Assembly (NCBI GenBank): GCA_949317995.1
Contig: OX439039.1
Location: 15,181,282 to 15,245,281 of the forward strand
Length of the DNA stretch: 64,000 nucleotides
Origin: Acholoe squamosa
Taxonomy: Eukaryota; Annelida; Polychaeta; Phyllodocida; Polynoidae
Direction: 5' to 3'
Positions 22,396 through 33,200 of the stretch are shown piece by piece. Position 1 is the stretch's first letter. Each line of letters begins with the position of its first letter. The notes under the pieces are model-generated. The model saw only the letters and a list, made by a program, of their open reading frames with translations, did no database searches and was not told where the DNA came from. Made by a program: the position numbers and the translations under genes.

Positions 22396-25068
22396 GTGAA
22401 CTCTAGAGAAAAGTTTGGAAAGAGTTCAACTGATGTTGAAAAGACAGATATACAGTGTAGTGAACAACCAACTAGCCCAGTACCTAGCAGAATCTCAGAA
22501 CAACTCGCTTGTCAGTCACCAGCACCCTCGGTACACAGGGCCCCAGTAAGTAACTCTGTACTCGGCCAGACGCCACAGCAATACATGGGGTACATCAAGC
22601 AGAGCTGGCCATACCCCACTATGCATGCTTACACAAAGGTTTTAGAGCCCATGCTCCTGTATACAGTGGTAAGGCAGTTTAATGTCCCAAATTATTTGGG
22701 TGCTGACAGGAAGTTCCGTCCCAAATGAATTGAGATAACTGAGATAGGGCCTCAGTGGGGTACAAGAATACCCAGGTGTGTGAGTTCATCAGATTTTGAT
22801 GGCCCCTCAGCTATACAGCAGATCAGTGGCCCACACCAACGCTCAGCAATCACAAATTGGCACTTGCCAATCCTATGGCAGTAAATCAGTTCATTGATAA
22901 AGAGTGTAGCCTAGATGCGATGGTAGGGCCATTCAGGGAACCACCCTTTGATAGATGGACTCAGGTGAGCCCAATTTCACTTTGCCCAAGAAAGACTTAG
23001 GGTGATCATTGACCTTTCATTTCCGGAGGGGGCTAGCATGAACTCCGGGATTGAAAATCAATGCTGGGGGAACCGTTAACTTATACCCTACCAACGGTGT
23101 TGGACTTGGGTGCTGAGGTGCACAAGGCCGGGGAGGGCTCATATATGTGGTAATGCGATTTATCTCATGCGTATAGACAGTTGAGGACCAACCCACTTGC
23201 TTACCCACTCATGTGTATCCGACATAAGGGGGCCTTCTATCTAGACCTTTGCCTGGCCTTTGGATGCAGAATAGCAGGCACATCACAGCAACGCGTATCT
23301 GAGGCCGTTTGTCATCTTATGGGACAGAGGGGTCACCCTACATTGGCTTATATGGATGACTTCTGTGGGGTGGCTAGCAGTCTTGAAGAATCTCAGAAAG
23401 GTTACTAGGACTTCCATGCAGTTTGCCAGTACTTAGGGCTTTAGGTACTGCCGGAAAAATGCCAGCCCCAGGCACAAAAAATGGAGTGGTTAGGTTTCGT
23501 AGTGGATAGTGACTCTATGGAGATCACAGTACCAGAGCAGAAGCTCAATGAGGTGATGGAGGAGGCCCGGTCTTGGCTCACCAAGACTAGTGCTATGAGG
23601 CAGGAATTGCAGCAGCTAGCTGGGGGATTAGCTCATATCAGCCTCTGTGTGTTGAACGCGAGAAAGTTCATGTGTAGAATCTTAGGGAATCTCAGGCGGG
23701 CCCCTAAGTATGGCAAGGTGGGGGTCTTAGCAGGTCTAAGAGAGGATGTGGTGTGGTTCCTGGAATTCGCGGGCAAGTTCAATGGTCACCTTCTCATCTA
23801 GGGGTCCCTTCCCGTCCTTGAACTTCAGTGTGACGCATGCCCAAGAGGCGGGGGAGGTCTTGGGGCGGGGGCATTCTAACATTTTGACTATCCCACTGAT
23901 CTGTCGGAGGATCATCATATATCACGCTTGGAGGCGATAAACCTGGTAATGGCTGCAAAAACTTTGGTTAGAGATAATGTAGTAAATGTCCATCTCCTTA
24001 TCGTCACAGACAATAGTGCTATGGCCCAGGTTATCTCGTCCGGGAAGACCGAGGATGTGGTCATGGCCTCCTGTGTCAGGGAGATGGCCATGATGACGGT
24101 GCTCAGGGGCATCATCCTGGATGTTCGCCATACACCAGGGGTGACATTGGTGCTGGCGGATGCCCTTAGCAGGCGGGGGTAATCAACGGAGATGAGGGCT
24201 CTGCCCAATGAATTAGTGAGAGAGAAGAGACTTCAGAAGGTGTCACCTGTTGGACTGCATTAGCTTATTGATGTTGTACTCTAATTGCAGACATCAGTGA
24301 CTCTAGGCTGTACGGGCAGATACGGAAGTCTTATGAGGCAGGGGTGTCAGCGGGCACCAAGGTCAACCAGTATAAACAGGTCAAGTTGTACATGACATTC
24401 ATGATAGTATGTGGGTTTTCTGTGTTCTATTCAGACCTGTTGTCAGTGCTATGGTATGCGCAGTTTTGTAATAAATCATTCATGTCTGTTCAGATGGTGA
24501 GAAACCTTATGCCTGGAGCAAAATTATTTCTAGAAGACAGAGACTACACTGTACATGCTTTTAATCATCCCACCGTAAAGAAATTGATCAAATGTTTAGA
24601 GAGGTTATTATCCCGTGTACCCAGAAGAGCACCAGCTCTCTCAACCAAGACTCTCAAGAAGGTGTATTTGCTATTGAATCAGTTATCTGTAGAAGGTCAA
24701 GTGGCCGAAGTGTCACTGCTATTTGGTACATGCTCGTTTCTAAGACAATCCAATTTCCTAGCCACTCAGTGGTTCTATGATAACCCTAACATGTATGGTA
24801 TGTCGTAAAGATCTTAAAGTAACTAAAGAACACATGTGGATAACTGTTATGTCCACAAAGACTTTGGCTAAAGATAAGGTGGTTTCTATTCCTATTCCTA
24901 GAATACACGGTTCACACTATTGTCCGGTTAAAGCTTGTGTGAAGGCCATGTGGTTGGTCCCAGGAACAAAAAATGGTCCTATTTTTCTCTCCCTGTTTAC
25001 GCAGGCTCCCATGACGGCACAGAGGGTGACGACACTTCTCAGAATCGCGCTGGTGATACTTCAGCATC
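22396..25068 (+). pseudogene. Degenerate DIRS-type retroelement: RT, RNase H and N-terminal half of tyrosine recombinase
   Basis: Read in several frames because of stops and frameshifts. At 22880-22965 the frame gives FIDKECSLDAMVGPFREPPF. At 22986-23050 it gives RLRVIIDLSFPEGASMNSGI. RT then continues with GAFYLDLCLAFG and the catalytic YMDDF (23181-23408). Connection and RNase H follow (EWLGFVVDSDSMEITVPEQK; VTDNSAMAQVI; DVRHTPGVTLVLADALSRRG, to 24180). From about 24344 a tyrosine-recombinase-like region begins, with the first catalytic-Arg box as SFLRQSNFLA (24741-24770) and a downstream lysine strand (TKTLAKDKVVSIP). It stops before the HxxR and Tyr boxes, exactly where the inverted-repeat element begins. 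The reading order RT-RH-YR is diagnostic of the DIRS order. Confidence 0.8.
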
Positions 25069-25210
25069 CTGGAGGTCGTTACAGAATCCACGAGAATGCA
25101 GTGTTTCTCGTACAGCTGCCGTGCAACCGTTACACAAAAGAAATCTCGTTGTGTTTTGCCTGGTGTGACCTCACAACGAGGAAAAAAGCGTAACACAAAT
25201 AAAGTCTCGT
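25069..25210 (+). repeat. Left terminal inverted repeat and subterminal CTCGTT motifs
   Basis: Starts CTGGAGGTCGTTACAGAATC. Downstream motifs TTCTCGTACA (25107), CCGTTACACAA (25128), TCTCGTTGTG (25144), CACAACGAG (25172) and TCTCGTTGTT (25206) are shared in part with the opposite end. They are candidate binding sites for the Myb-like or nuclease proteins, by analogy with Harbinger biology. Confidence 0.6.
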
Positions 25211-25394
25211 TGTTAAAGTCTCGTTTTGTGTCCTCTTTGAGTCTCTCACGAGATAAAAAAAGGCAGTTACTCTAGATGTTCTGCCTTTTACTTCTTCAGC
25301 ATTGTTTTCAATGGGGACCATCGTTTTGATCCTGACAAGTTGGGTACCAGTGTAGACTCTGTTTTCTGAGGTAAATTTGAAGGAAGAAGACATC

Positions 25395-27570
25395 ATGCCT
25401 CCTTTAAGGGATCGCTTGGGCAGGAAAACCGGCAAGTGTAAGCCAAGGGAGTCGCCTTTTTCTTTGTTCAACGATGAGGAATTTGTGGCAAGGTATCGCC
25501 TCAGCAAAGACGTAGTCAGGAAACTAGTAGAAGAATACAAGAAGCACAGTTCTTTCAAGGGCACCAAGAGGGCAGGAGGCATGACACATATTGACAGGGT
25601 AAAAATTTTTCTCTTCTATCCAAATGAAACTCTTTTCCTTTTTTTTTTTCTTTATCAGACATCCTATTCCCCTCCCCTTTTCCTCTCTGTCTTATTCTCT
25701 TTTTGAATTAAAAAATTTCAGCAGCCCACTTATGTCACTCATGTCTCTTAGGTTTCATTTCATGTAAGGGGGTGTGCATGGTGTGTCCCCCATGTCACAT
25801 GTCGATTTTAAAAAATGGTCATGTCACATGTGACTTGAATCCCCATGTCACATGTCACCTCTAACAACCTGTCATGTCCCATGTCAAATATAAGAAAACA
25901 CCTATCTCATGTACCTAATTTTTTCCCTCATCTCACTAATGCCCATGTCACATGTAGATATTAAGAACTGACCATGTCACCATGTCGAATTAATTGCTAA
26001 ACACGCATATATTAAAAGAGAATAGAAGGAGACTGATTCAGGATATATTCTTCTTACTCCTTCCCTCCTCTCCTCTTTATGAGACCCCCCCCCCTTCACC
26101 CTTGTCTTCTTGCAAGTAACTTTTCATCTTTCTTTTCAGTTTTGCCTGGTCCTCCGTTATTTTGCGACAGGTAGCTTCTATGCGCTCACAGGTGATTCCC
26201 AGAAGGTGTCAAGAACTGCCGTATGCCGTGCTGTGAAGGATGTAGCCGGTTTCTTTTACAGGAACAGCCATCTCTTCATACAATGGCCTCACTCTTTCGA
26301 GGAGAAGCTCCATCTCGCACTGAAGCTGTATCGCCATCCGAAGCCTGGGACGGAGGAAGAGGAGCAGAAGACACCATACGTTTTTGGATATGTAGATGGG
26401 ACTCATGTACCTGTTAAAACCCCTACTGAATACCAGAACGAGAGCGTGTATGTGAACAGGAAAGGGTACCATTCTATTAACACCACCGTAAGTTGTTGTT
26501 GTTGTTGTTGTTGTTGTAATAGTAGTTCTTTATACATATAAAACAATATATCTTACTGGCTCAGAAAATTTCTTCTCTTAAGTAAGAGTCTTCATAAGTG
26601 TGCATGAACAAGTTCTCTTACATACTTTTCTCTTTTCCCAAATTAATTTTTATTCTTTGTTCTATCAGGTGATCTGTGACTACGACAAAAGAATCCTCTT
26701 TGTGGACCCCTGCTGGCCTGGATCGGTGCACGACGCATATTCCCTGAATTCCAGCCCGGTTGGAGACGAATTGGAGGCGGAGGCTTGGGAGGACTTTGTC
26801 CTCTTAGGGGACTCTGGGTGAGTTGTTTTTTTTATTCTTCTTTTTTTTTTATTCGTACTCTGGAGTTACTTAAAAGGATACTCAAGGGCTTCCTATATGA
26901 ACGTGCTCCCCCATTTTTTTTTTTCAGAGAGGAAAACAAAAATTTCTTAACACAGTTAGTCCACCTTCTTCTTTTTTTCTCTTCTTCTTATTATCTTTTG
27001 GCTCCTTTCTCAGATACGGTCTGAGGAGAAATCTCTTCACCCCCTTCAAAGATGAGGAGACTCCTAAACAGCGCTCCTTCAATGTGTGGCACAAGAGGAG
27101 CAGAGTACGAGTAGAGCACTGCATTGGGATACTCAAGCAGCGTTGGAGGTGAAAAAAATTGAATCTTTTTTTGATTGTAAACATCTTTTTATTTATCAAA
27201 GGAACTCAAAAATAACGAGATGGTCCTCCCTTAAAAAAAATAAAGCATGTTACAGTAACACAAGTTTGAATATAAAGAGGAAAAATAAGCTTTAACTGAA
27301 AAGTAAAAAACTCTCTTATGAATATTCAGGATACTGGACTCTTCGGCTGGGTACATACGGCATTCACCTAAGAGGAGTTCCTGGATCATAACGGCTTGTG
27401 CATGTCTCCACAACGTGGCCCTGGACCACGGGATACGGATTGTGAACAGCCCCTCTGATCCTTGGAGGCCCAAGAGAGCCCCCCTTGTCCAGCCTCCACA
27501 GAGGACTCAGCTAGAACAAAGTGACTATGTCAAGAAGTTCAGGAAAGACTATGCTGAGAAGTATTTCTAG
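25395..27570 (+). CDS. HARBI1-like nuclease (PIF/Harbinger transposase), 5 exons
   Basis: Five exons join with consistent phases: 25395-25598, 26140-26487, 26669-26817, 27014-27148 and 27330-27570. They encode 358 residues, close to the family's usual ~350. All introns are GT-AG. The start is the ATG giving MPPLRDRLGRK. An N-terminal helical region (RLSKDVVRKLVEEY, LRYFATGSF) precedes the catalytic core. First Asp154 lies in FGYVDGTHVPV. DPCWPGSVHDAYS is the family signature. Second Asp232 lies in LLGDSGYG. Glu268 lies in RVRVEHCIGILKQRW. The DDE triad is therefore complete and the gene looks functional. Its role is to cut and join transposon ends, which in this superfamily requires the Myb-like partner for nuclear import and DNA recognition. 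Intron 1 contains a short CATGTCAC-type repeat. A poly(A) signal lies at 27754. Confidence 0.87.
25770..26000 (+). repeat. CATGTCACATGTC repeat family, copy 1 (within nuclease intron 1)
   Basis: Shares spaced words (CCATGTCACATGTCGATTTT, TCACCTCTAA, CACCTAT.TCATGT, ACCATGTCACCATGTCGAAT) with 38290-38505 and 61318-61552. The ~230-bp unit is itself built of degenerate CATGTCAC repeats. It lies wholly in intron 1 and so does not alter the nuclease. Confidence 0.75.
26491..26517 (+). repeat. (GTT)n microsatellite in nuclease intron 2
   Basis: Nine or so GTT units begin just after the donor GTAAG of intron 2. Confidence 0.8.
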
Positions 27571-27753
27571 ATGTCCAAAAACTGACCTAGTCCTGGCAGT
27601 ATTCTTTTATAGCCATGTAGTTGTTATTCTATGTGCCACCTAAATTACCGGTATTTTCATTACAGAAAGATTTTTGTTTAAAGAAAGAAAAAAAATGATT
27701 TTTGTGTTTTTGTTTAAGATGTAACCATGAAAGTCTATCCACGGACTATCTTT

Positions 27754-27759
27754 AATAAA
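27754..27759 (+). promoter_or_regulatory. Polyadenylation signal AATAAA of the nuclease gene
   Basis: AATAAA lies 184 bp beyond the nuclease stop codon and only 60 bp before the end of the convergent Myb gene, so the two transcripts probably overlap at their 3' ends. Confidence 0.55.
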
Positions 27760-27818
27760 GGAAATGTAATTACAGGCCTTAATTCTCTTCTTTTTTAGTT
27801 TTTTAAAACAGAATGAGC

Positions 27819-29536
27819 TCATTTTCCTTGTTTCATCTTTCTTGCCATTCTTTCTGCCCTTATGGCTGCTCTTTCAGCTTTCCTCTTAGCCTTTTCGGCG
27901 CATATTATTTTCCACTCTTCCTCAGTGCACTGGATGACCTTCAGTCCTGGTTTGGGTTTGACTTCCTGCTTTTGTTGAGCCAAAAGTCTCTTCCTCTCCT
28001 CCTCTTTTTTCATGGACATGTCGTTAACCTCTTTCTGTATTCTGGCATCTATTTCCTCTTTTCTTCTCTCCTCTTTCATTTTTTTCTCATGGGCCCTCTT
28101 TCTTTCCTCTTTCCTCATCCTTTCTTTCCTCCTTTTTTCCTTGTCTTTATCTTTCCTTGGCATCTTTGTAACTTTCATTGATCCCTGAACTTTAGTGAAA
28201 TCACAGGACCCAGGTTTCCAGAGAGCGTCCTCATCGAAGGCCTCTTTGTGGTCCGCTGGGTTCAAAGCCATCGGTTTTATGCCAGGAATACCTTTACGAA
28301 ATAAATAATTGAGTAATTAAACATTATCCTTCAATTTTATTTCTGTTAAGAAATTTATTCTAAATTCTGGCCACAAATAAGGTGTAAGACAAGAGCCACA
28401 GGTTACCTCTCACTGCCTCGGGCTTCAGGTATTCCAGTGCCTTTTCCTGTGTCTCGGTTAACTTCTTTTTCTTGTCCACAGGGCCACTGCCAGTCTTGCT
28501 CAATTCCCTCCTCAGCTTGTTGTACTAGAACAAAACAAGAAAATAATTAAAGTTTCCTACTCTTAAGATAAGGTTTATGCTAGACAAGGGCACCTTTTTA
28601 CTTTAAAAATCTCTTTATAAGTTTACAGTTCTAAATTTGTGTCTCACCTTTTGCTTGTTCTTCTGGGTGAAATCAGAGGTTTTATAGGAACATTGTTTTA
28701 CTGTGCGATGGGTTTTAGCTTCTGCATTAACGTACACTGCAAAAAGAGAAGGGATATAATTGAGCTATTAATTCTTAAAAATTATTTCATTTCAAAATTA
28801 TCTTGTTCTTATAGAAAACCGACACAGACAGAAAAAAAGAGGCCGTTTGATATCTCTTAGGTTACTCACAAGCTACATCCCTCCATGCCTGCCTCCTGAT
28901 GTCCTTTCCACCCCCTGTCCCACTGAAGTGGTACTTAAGGGCTGCTCTGTTATGGTTCACAGCGTCCATTAAGGCATCTACCTCCCTCTTTTTCCACCTA
29001 TCAGTCGACACAGGCATGTCCTCTCTCAGGGGTGTGTCATCTGCCTCGCTCTCAGATGAACTGGCATTAGAATTATCATCCGCAGCTCCTTGTTTGCCGT
29101 ACAGAGTCTCATTCAAGGGTCTATCAGTGTCATTTACATCTGGAACATAGAGCACTGTAGAGGCAGCAGAGTCGACTGACTGGTTGTCTAAGGGTTTTAA
29201 TGTCATCTGCCTTTTCTTTTTCTTGGGGCGGGTTACCTGTGACAGAAAAGGGAGAACAAAAAATAAAGACAAGTAGAATAAAAGCAAAGAATATGTCTTT
29301 TATATTACCGTACAGCAGAACGAGACAAAAACTCTAGTAACGAGGGTTAACATCCTTTTCTCGTTGTGCTTCGTCGCCTTGCCTCCCGCGCAGCGACGTC
29401 TAACAAAACGGATGTTCCCTTTTATTTATAACAAACTCCTCATTTAAAGACTGCTTTTATAGGCCTGAATATATATAGCAGTAAATTTATTATGAAATAC
29501 ACCCACTTGAACCTTGTTTGCTTGGTAATCGTCCAT
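27819..29536 (-). CDS. Myb/SANT-like Harbinger partner protein (compact copy), 5 exons
   Basis: On the minus strand, exons 29536-29507, 29236-28870, 28736-28648, 28524-28407 and 28291-27819 join with phases 0, 1, 0 and 1 and give 358 residues. The start reads MDDYQANKVQ. A basic nuclear-localisation-like patch RPKKKKRQ follows at residues ~13-20, then a Ser/Asp-rich linker. A Myb/SANT-like DNA-binding domain occupies ~90-165 (STDRWKKREVDALMDAV, KDIRRQAWRDVA, TSDFTQKNKQKYNKLR). The C-terminal ~150 residues are a highly charged Lys/Glu helix, probably coiled coil. In PIF/Harbinger elements this protein binds the ends and imports the nuclease. The first-exon donor (CAA|GTGGGT) is the least certain junction. 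A perfect CRE, TGACGTCA, lies about 38 bp upstream of the ATG. Confidence 0.77.
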
Positions 29537-29573
29537 TTTCTTAGGAGTTGAAGTCACGACGTTGGGTGAAAGA

Positions 29574-29581
29574 TGACGTCA
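29574..29581 (-). promoter_or_regulatory. CRE palindrome TGACGTCA in the Myb partner promoter
   Basis: A perfect TGACGTCA lies 38 bp upstream of the Myb-like ATG. It is a consensus CREB/ATF site and suggests host-factor-driven expression; the function is inferred. The same octamer occurs in the A repeats of the retrotransposon at 49527-54344. Confidence 0.5.
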
Positions 29582-29611
29582 CACTACTTGTGTTTCAGTG
29601 GCGCCACCTTC

Positions 29612-29646
29612 GCACAACGAGAAAAATTGCCCTTTTCTCGTTGTGC
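29612..29646. repeat. Perfect 14-bp inverted repeat of TTTTCTCGTTGTGC upstream of the Myb partner
   Basis: GCACAACGAGAAAA and TTTTCTCGTTGTGC face each other across a 7-nt spacer. A third TTTTCTCGTTGTGC lies at 29356-29369 in intron 1 of the same gene. The core CTCGTTGTG also recurs at the element's ends, so this may be an autoregulatory protein-binding site. Confidence 0.6.
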
Positions 29647-30252
29647 TGCATGGCATTTATGACAGGGGAGAAAACCTTTTTTATCCTTCGTCTCATTCTC
29701 TGTTTGATAAGAGAAGTTCAATTTTGATTTTTAAATGGTTCTGATCATAGTCAGCCATCTTTTATCAGGATGGGATTTTCAGAAGAAGATGAATCTTTTT
29801 TTCTGTTGTTTTGTAGCCTTTTTATTTTTATAATAATTACCATAAAGGGAAATAAACAGGTCTGAAGGTGAACAAACTCTTTATTGTCTCTCATAACTAT
29901 GACCTTAATGTCCTCTTTCCTTCTGAGACGAAGACATATGGGGTCTTGGATAAATAACATGCTTATTTTCTTTGAGAACTCACATCAGCACCGTAATACT
30001 TCATAAAAAAAAGTTGAACATGGCAATTTTTTCTTCTCTTATATCTATATAGAAGATACACATTAATTGTGCTATCTCTTCTGGAGCCAAGCTGTATGAA
30101 GATATGATTTCCTTCTTCACTAGGGTAATTAACTTTTAACACATACATGCATAAGATAAAGAGAAAAAGAATAGCATATGATCTCTTGACATTTTCTTGC
30201 TCCTTCTGCATGAAATATCTGTTTTGATTTTTGCTGTTCATGTACAAGTTGA
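29647..30252. other. Spacer between the two Myb-like genes
   Basis: AT-rich and without a supported exon. Small open frames here lack splice-consistent context. It must hold the 3' end of the large Myb-like transcript. Confidence 0.4.
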
Positions 30253-33200
30253 CTAGATCGGAAAATTTTTAAACAGGATTAAAAAGAAAGGATGTCCTTT
30301 GACAGAAATATAGTCTTCACATATATCATATATCATCTTTTTGGGGAACCCTTTCTTGGGTTTCTTGCTTTTGCCAGAAGCTGCAGCATTAGCAACTGCT
30401 GCGCGTTTCCTAGTAGTGGGGGGACCTGGCACGACAGGGGGGGGCCGGGACTTTTCCTTTGGTACGCGTTTTTCTTCATACATGTGCATGTTATGCAGCA
30501 CATTAGCTGCTTCCATAACTTTGTCTGAAATATCAGCATCTTGTTTTGGTTCCTTAGTTTTTTCCGGGTCCGAGTCTGGTTGTCTTTTAACATGGATCCT
30601 GACTCCACCTTTTGACACATCTACTTCATGTCTCACAGAGAGCCGGAAGGGGCAGGCTTTCTGACATGTTCTCCCCTAGTACGGGCAGAAGAAAGAACAT
30701 CAAGATGAAGGTTTAAAGGTTCTTCAGGGAGGTCTTCATTCACTATGTCTATGACAGAGTCATGGTTTTTTTTTAGCCTGCTGAGACAGCCCCTGTTGAT
30801 CCCCTACCTGATTATTTGGATTGTCCTCATTTGAACCTCTTTCCTCTATAGCTTCTTCTGATAAAATAACAGGCACCTTTTGAAAGTCCTCCTTCTCAGT
30901 AGTCTCTTTGAGTCCATCCTCTTCCTGTGGTTCAGAGCCGTGCTCTGTAGCCTCGTTTCCTTCTGTTTCTTTCAGGTGGTCCTCGTTAGGTTCACAGCTA
31001 TTCTCTCTACAGTCATTTGATTCATTTTCTTTCAGCAGGGCCTGGTTAGGTTGACAGTTGTTGTCTGTAGCCTCATTTCCTTCAGTTTGTTTCTCTTCAG
31101 GTGGGCTGAGTTCAGACTTATTATTTGTACCCTCATTAACTTGAGGTTCATTGTCGTCACCATTTTCTGCTTCATTGTTGTTTCCTGCAGGCTCTTTTTC
31201 TTCTGTCTCGTTTACTTCTTCCTCTTTCTCTCCTTCGGCATCATCTTGTACATCCTCTTGTGTATCAGCGTTATGTTCTAGGTTTTCTCCCCCGTCTCCT
31301 TCCTTTTCGTCGTCCCCTTCTTCCTGCCGTCTCTCTGTGGCCTCTGTTGTTGGCTTCTCACAAGGCAATTGCTCCTCTGAACGAGGCTTTGCTCCTCGAG
31401 TGTCATCAGCGGGTTGGGAGTGAACTTTAGGTGGGCTACGGGTAAGGGTGACTGGGCGGGCAGCGGACGGAGTAGGACCCACCACAAGAGATCCATCAGG
31501 GTTCAGGTGCAGCAGGTTGTTGGTGTCTGCAGAGTTAGGATCCAGGGACACGACTGTCAGAAAAAAAAAAGAATAAGGTAAGTTTTTTTTCAAGAAAAAC
31601 AAGAAGAGAAAAGAAGACAAAATTTCATATTTAGCTTAGTTTGGTCTAGTCAGATTTGGGATTAATATTCTATCATCTTAACAGAGAAAATAACTTTTGA
31701 AGAAGAATAAAGTCTTACTTTGTAAATCGCCAGTACGGGGGTTTGGCTGGAGACCTAAGGGCCGTACTTCCTAATTTTGCGGAAGAGGGGCCTCTTGCTT
31801 CTGGGGAGTCTTGAACACGAGTCCCTCTGTCACATATATCAGCTTCCCGAGGGCTGAAGGAAAGGAGGAGGGAAGAATTAATTGAGAGGAATCATAGTAC
31901 TCTGCAGTAAACAAGGAAGCGATGTCAAGTTTTAATCTCGAAAGGACAGGGACATCTAGTTTTTTGCTTCAAGTGAAATTTTTAAGTTAAGACATATCTT
32001 TTTTCTTTTGTTCACATGAAAGAGAGAGAAAAGATATAATTCTTTATGTTTAGAGAGAAAAAGTTAAAAAATCTTTACTAGTACCTTGTACGACCTGGGT
32101 TGAATTTTTAGTAGAAAGGGCATGCGACTCCAACAGCAGGTGTCGATCGCTGGCGATTCTCTCTAAAACTGATAGCGTCCTTTCATTTACCTCAGTGTTA
32201 CGGTACAGGAAAGACTGAAGGTGCTCATCTGTCTGCCGCCTGTTCACTTCTATCGTGGACAGAAGAGACTCTATCTTGGCTATCCTCAAGTCATGGTCTA
32301 ACGAGAAAGGGGGGGGGGAAGGTCCTTGGCATTATGTTCCTGTGTTCCACTTTCCTGTTCTGTCTCATCTTCGAAGCTCAGTTTCCTGCTGCTTTTTCCA
32401 CTTTTTGGTGGCTTATCCTTCTCTTGCAGCCGTGGGCTCCTACGCAAAGATGATTTCAGTTTTGATCCTTTAGGAGTGGAGGTCACGGGGTTCTCACACC
32501 CAGTCATATCTACTATATCGTCGTCTACAATGTTCACTACCATGTCATCTGACAAGTCGTCTTTGAAGTGGGTTTCCCCGGTGAGGTCAATATGGACCTC
32601 CCTAGAAGCTGCCCCTCTCACACCTTTCTTCCCCGGCTTCACGAATGGCTTGTGCTCTTTGGCAGAAGAACTTGCCGCAGCAGGACGCTTAGCAACGGGT
32701 GGCTTAACAGGAGGGGATTTCTTTTGAACACCTGAGGTAGAAGCCTTGGAAGTGGGGGGGGTTGATGTTTTGTTACTTTTAGCAGAGGTTGCCTTAACTG
32801 TCTTCACGGCAGAAAAAAGCTGATGTTCTGCCTTTATGTCCTCCTCAGAAGGCACTACTATAATCTTTTTGGGGGTGAGAATGTGCCTGGGGGAAGCTGC
32901 TTGGTGGGGAGAAGCCTTAGGCTGGGGTTTTCTCTGTTCTTTAGCTTTGTGGCGTCTTTGTTTCTCTTCCTCGACCTTGTCAGTGTGATATATCACTACG
33001 CCGCCTTCACCTTCAGGAAAATAAGTCAAAACAAACAACAGATTAAAGCAAAATTTATGGTGACACGCTTTCACACTAAGGAAAAGATAAAAGTATTTTA
33101 TTCGGCCTCAATTATTTAATAAATTGAACCAAGAGCTTCTTGGAAGAAGAAGACAACAAAATGTACAGCACTAAATGATAACGACAGAAAGAATGGTCTT

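Noticed and set aside
24912-25582. Minus-strand open frames of 94 and 150 codons
   Set aside because: They run across the left transposon end and antisense to the first nuclease exon, with no motif of their own.
27813-28181. 122-codon Phe/Leu-rich open frame, membrane-protein-like
   Set aside because: Antisense of the Lys/Glu-rich C-terminus of the compact Myb-like gene. The hydrophobicity is a by-product of the complement.
31051-31423. Plus-strand open frames of 76-90 codons (Phe/Ser-rich)
   Set aside because: They are antisense shadows of the Glu-rich exon 8 of the large Myb-like gene.
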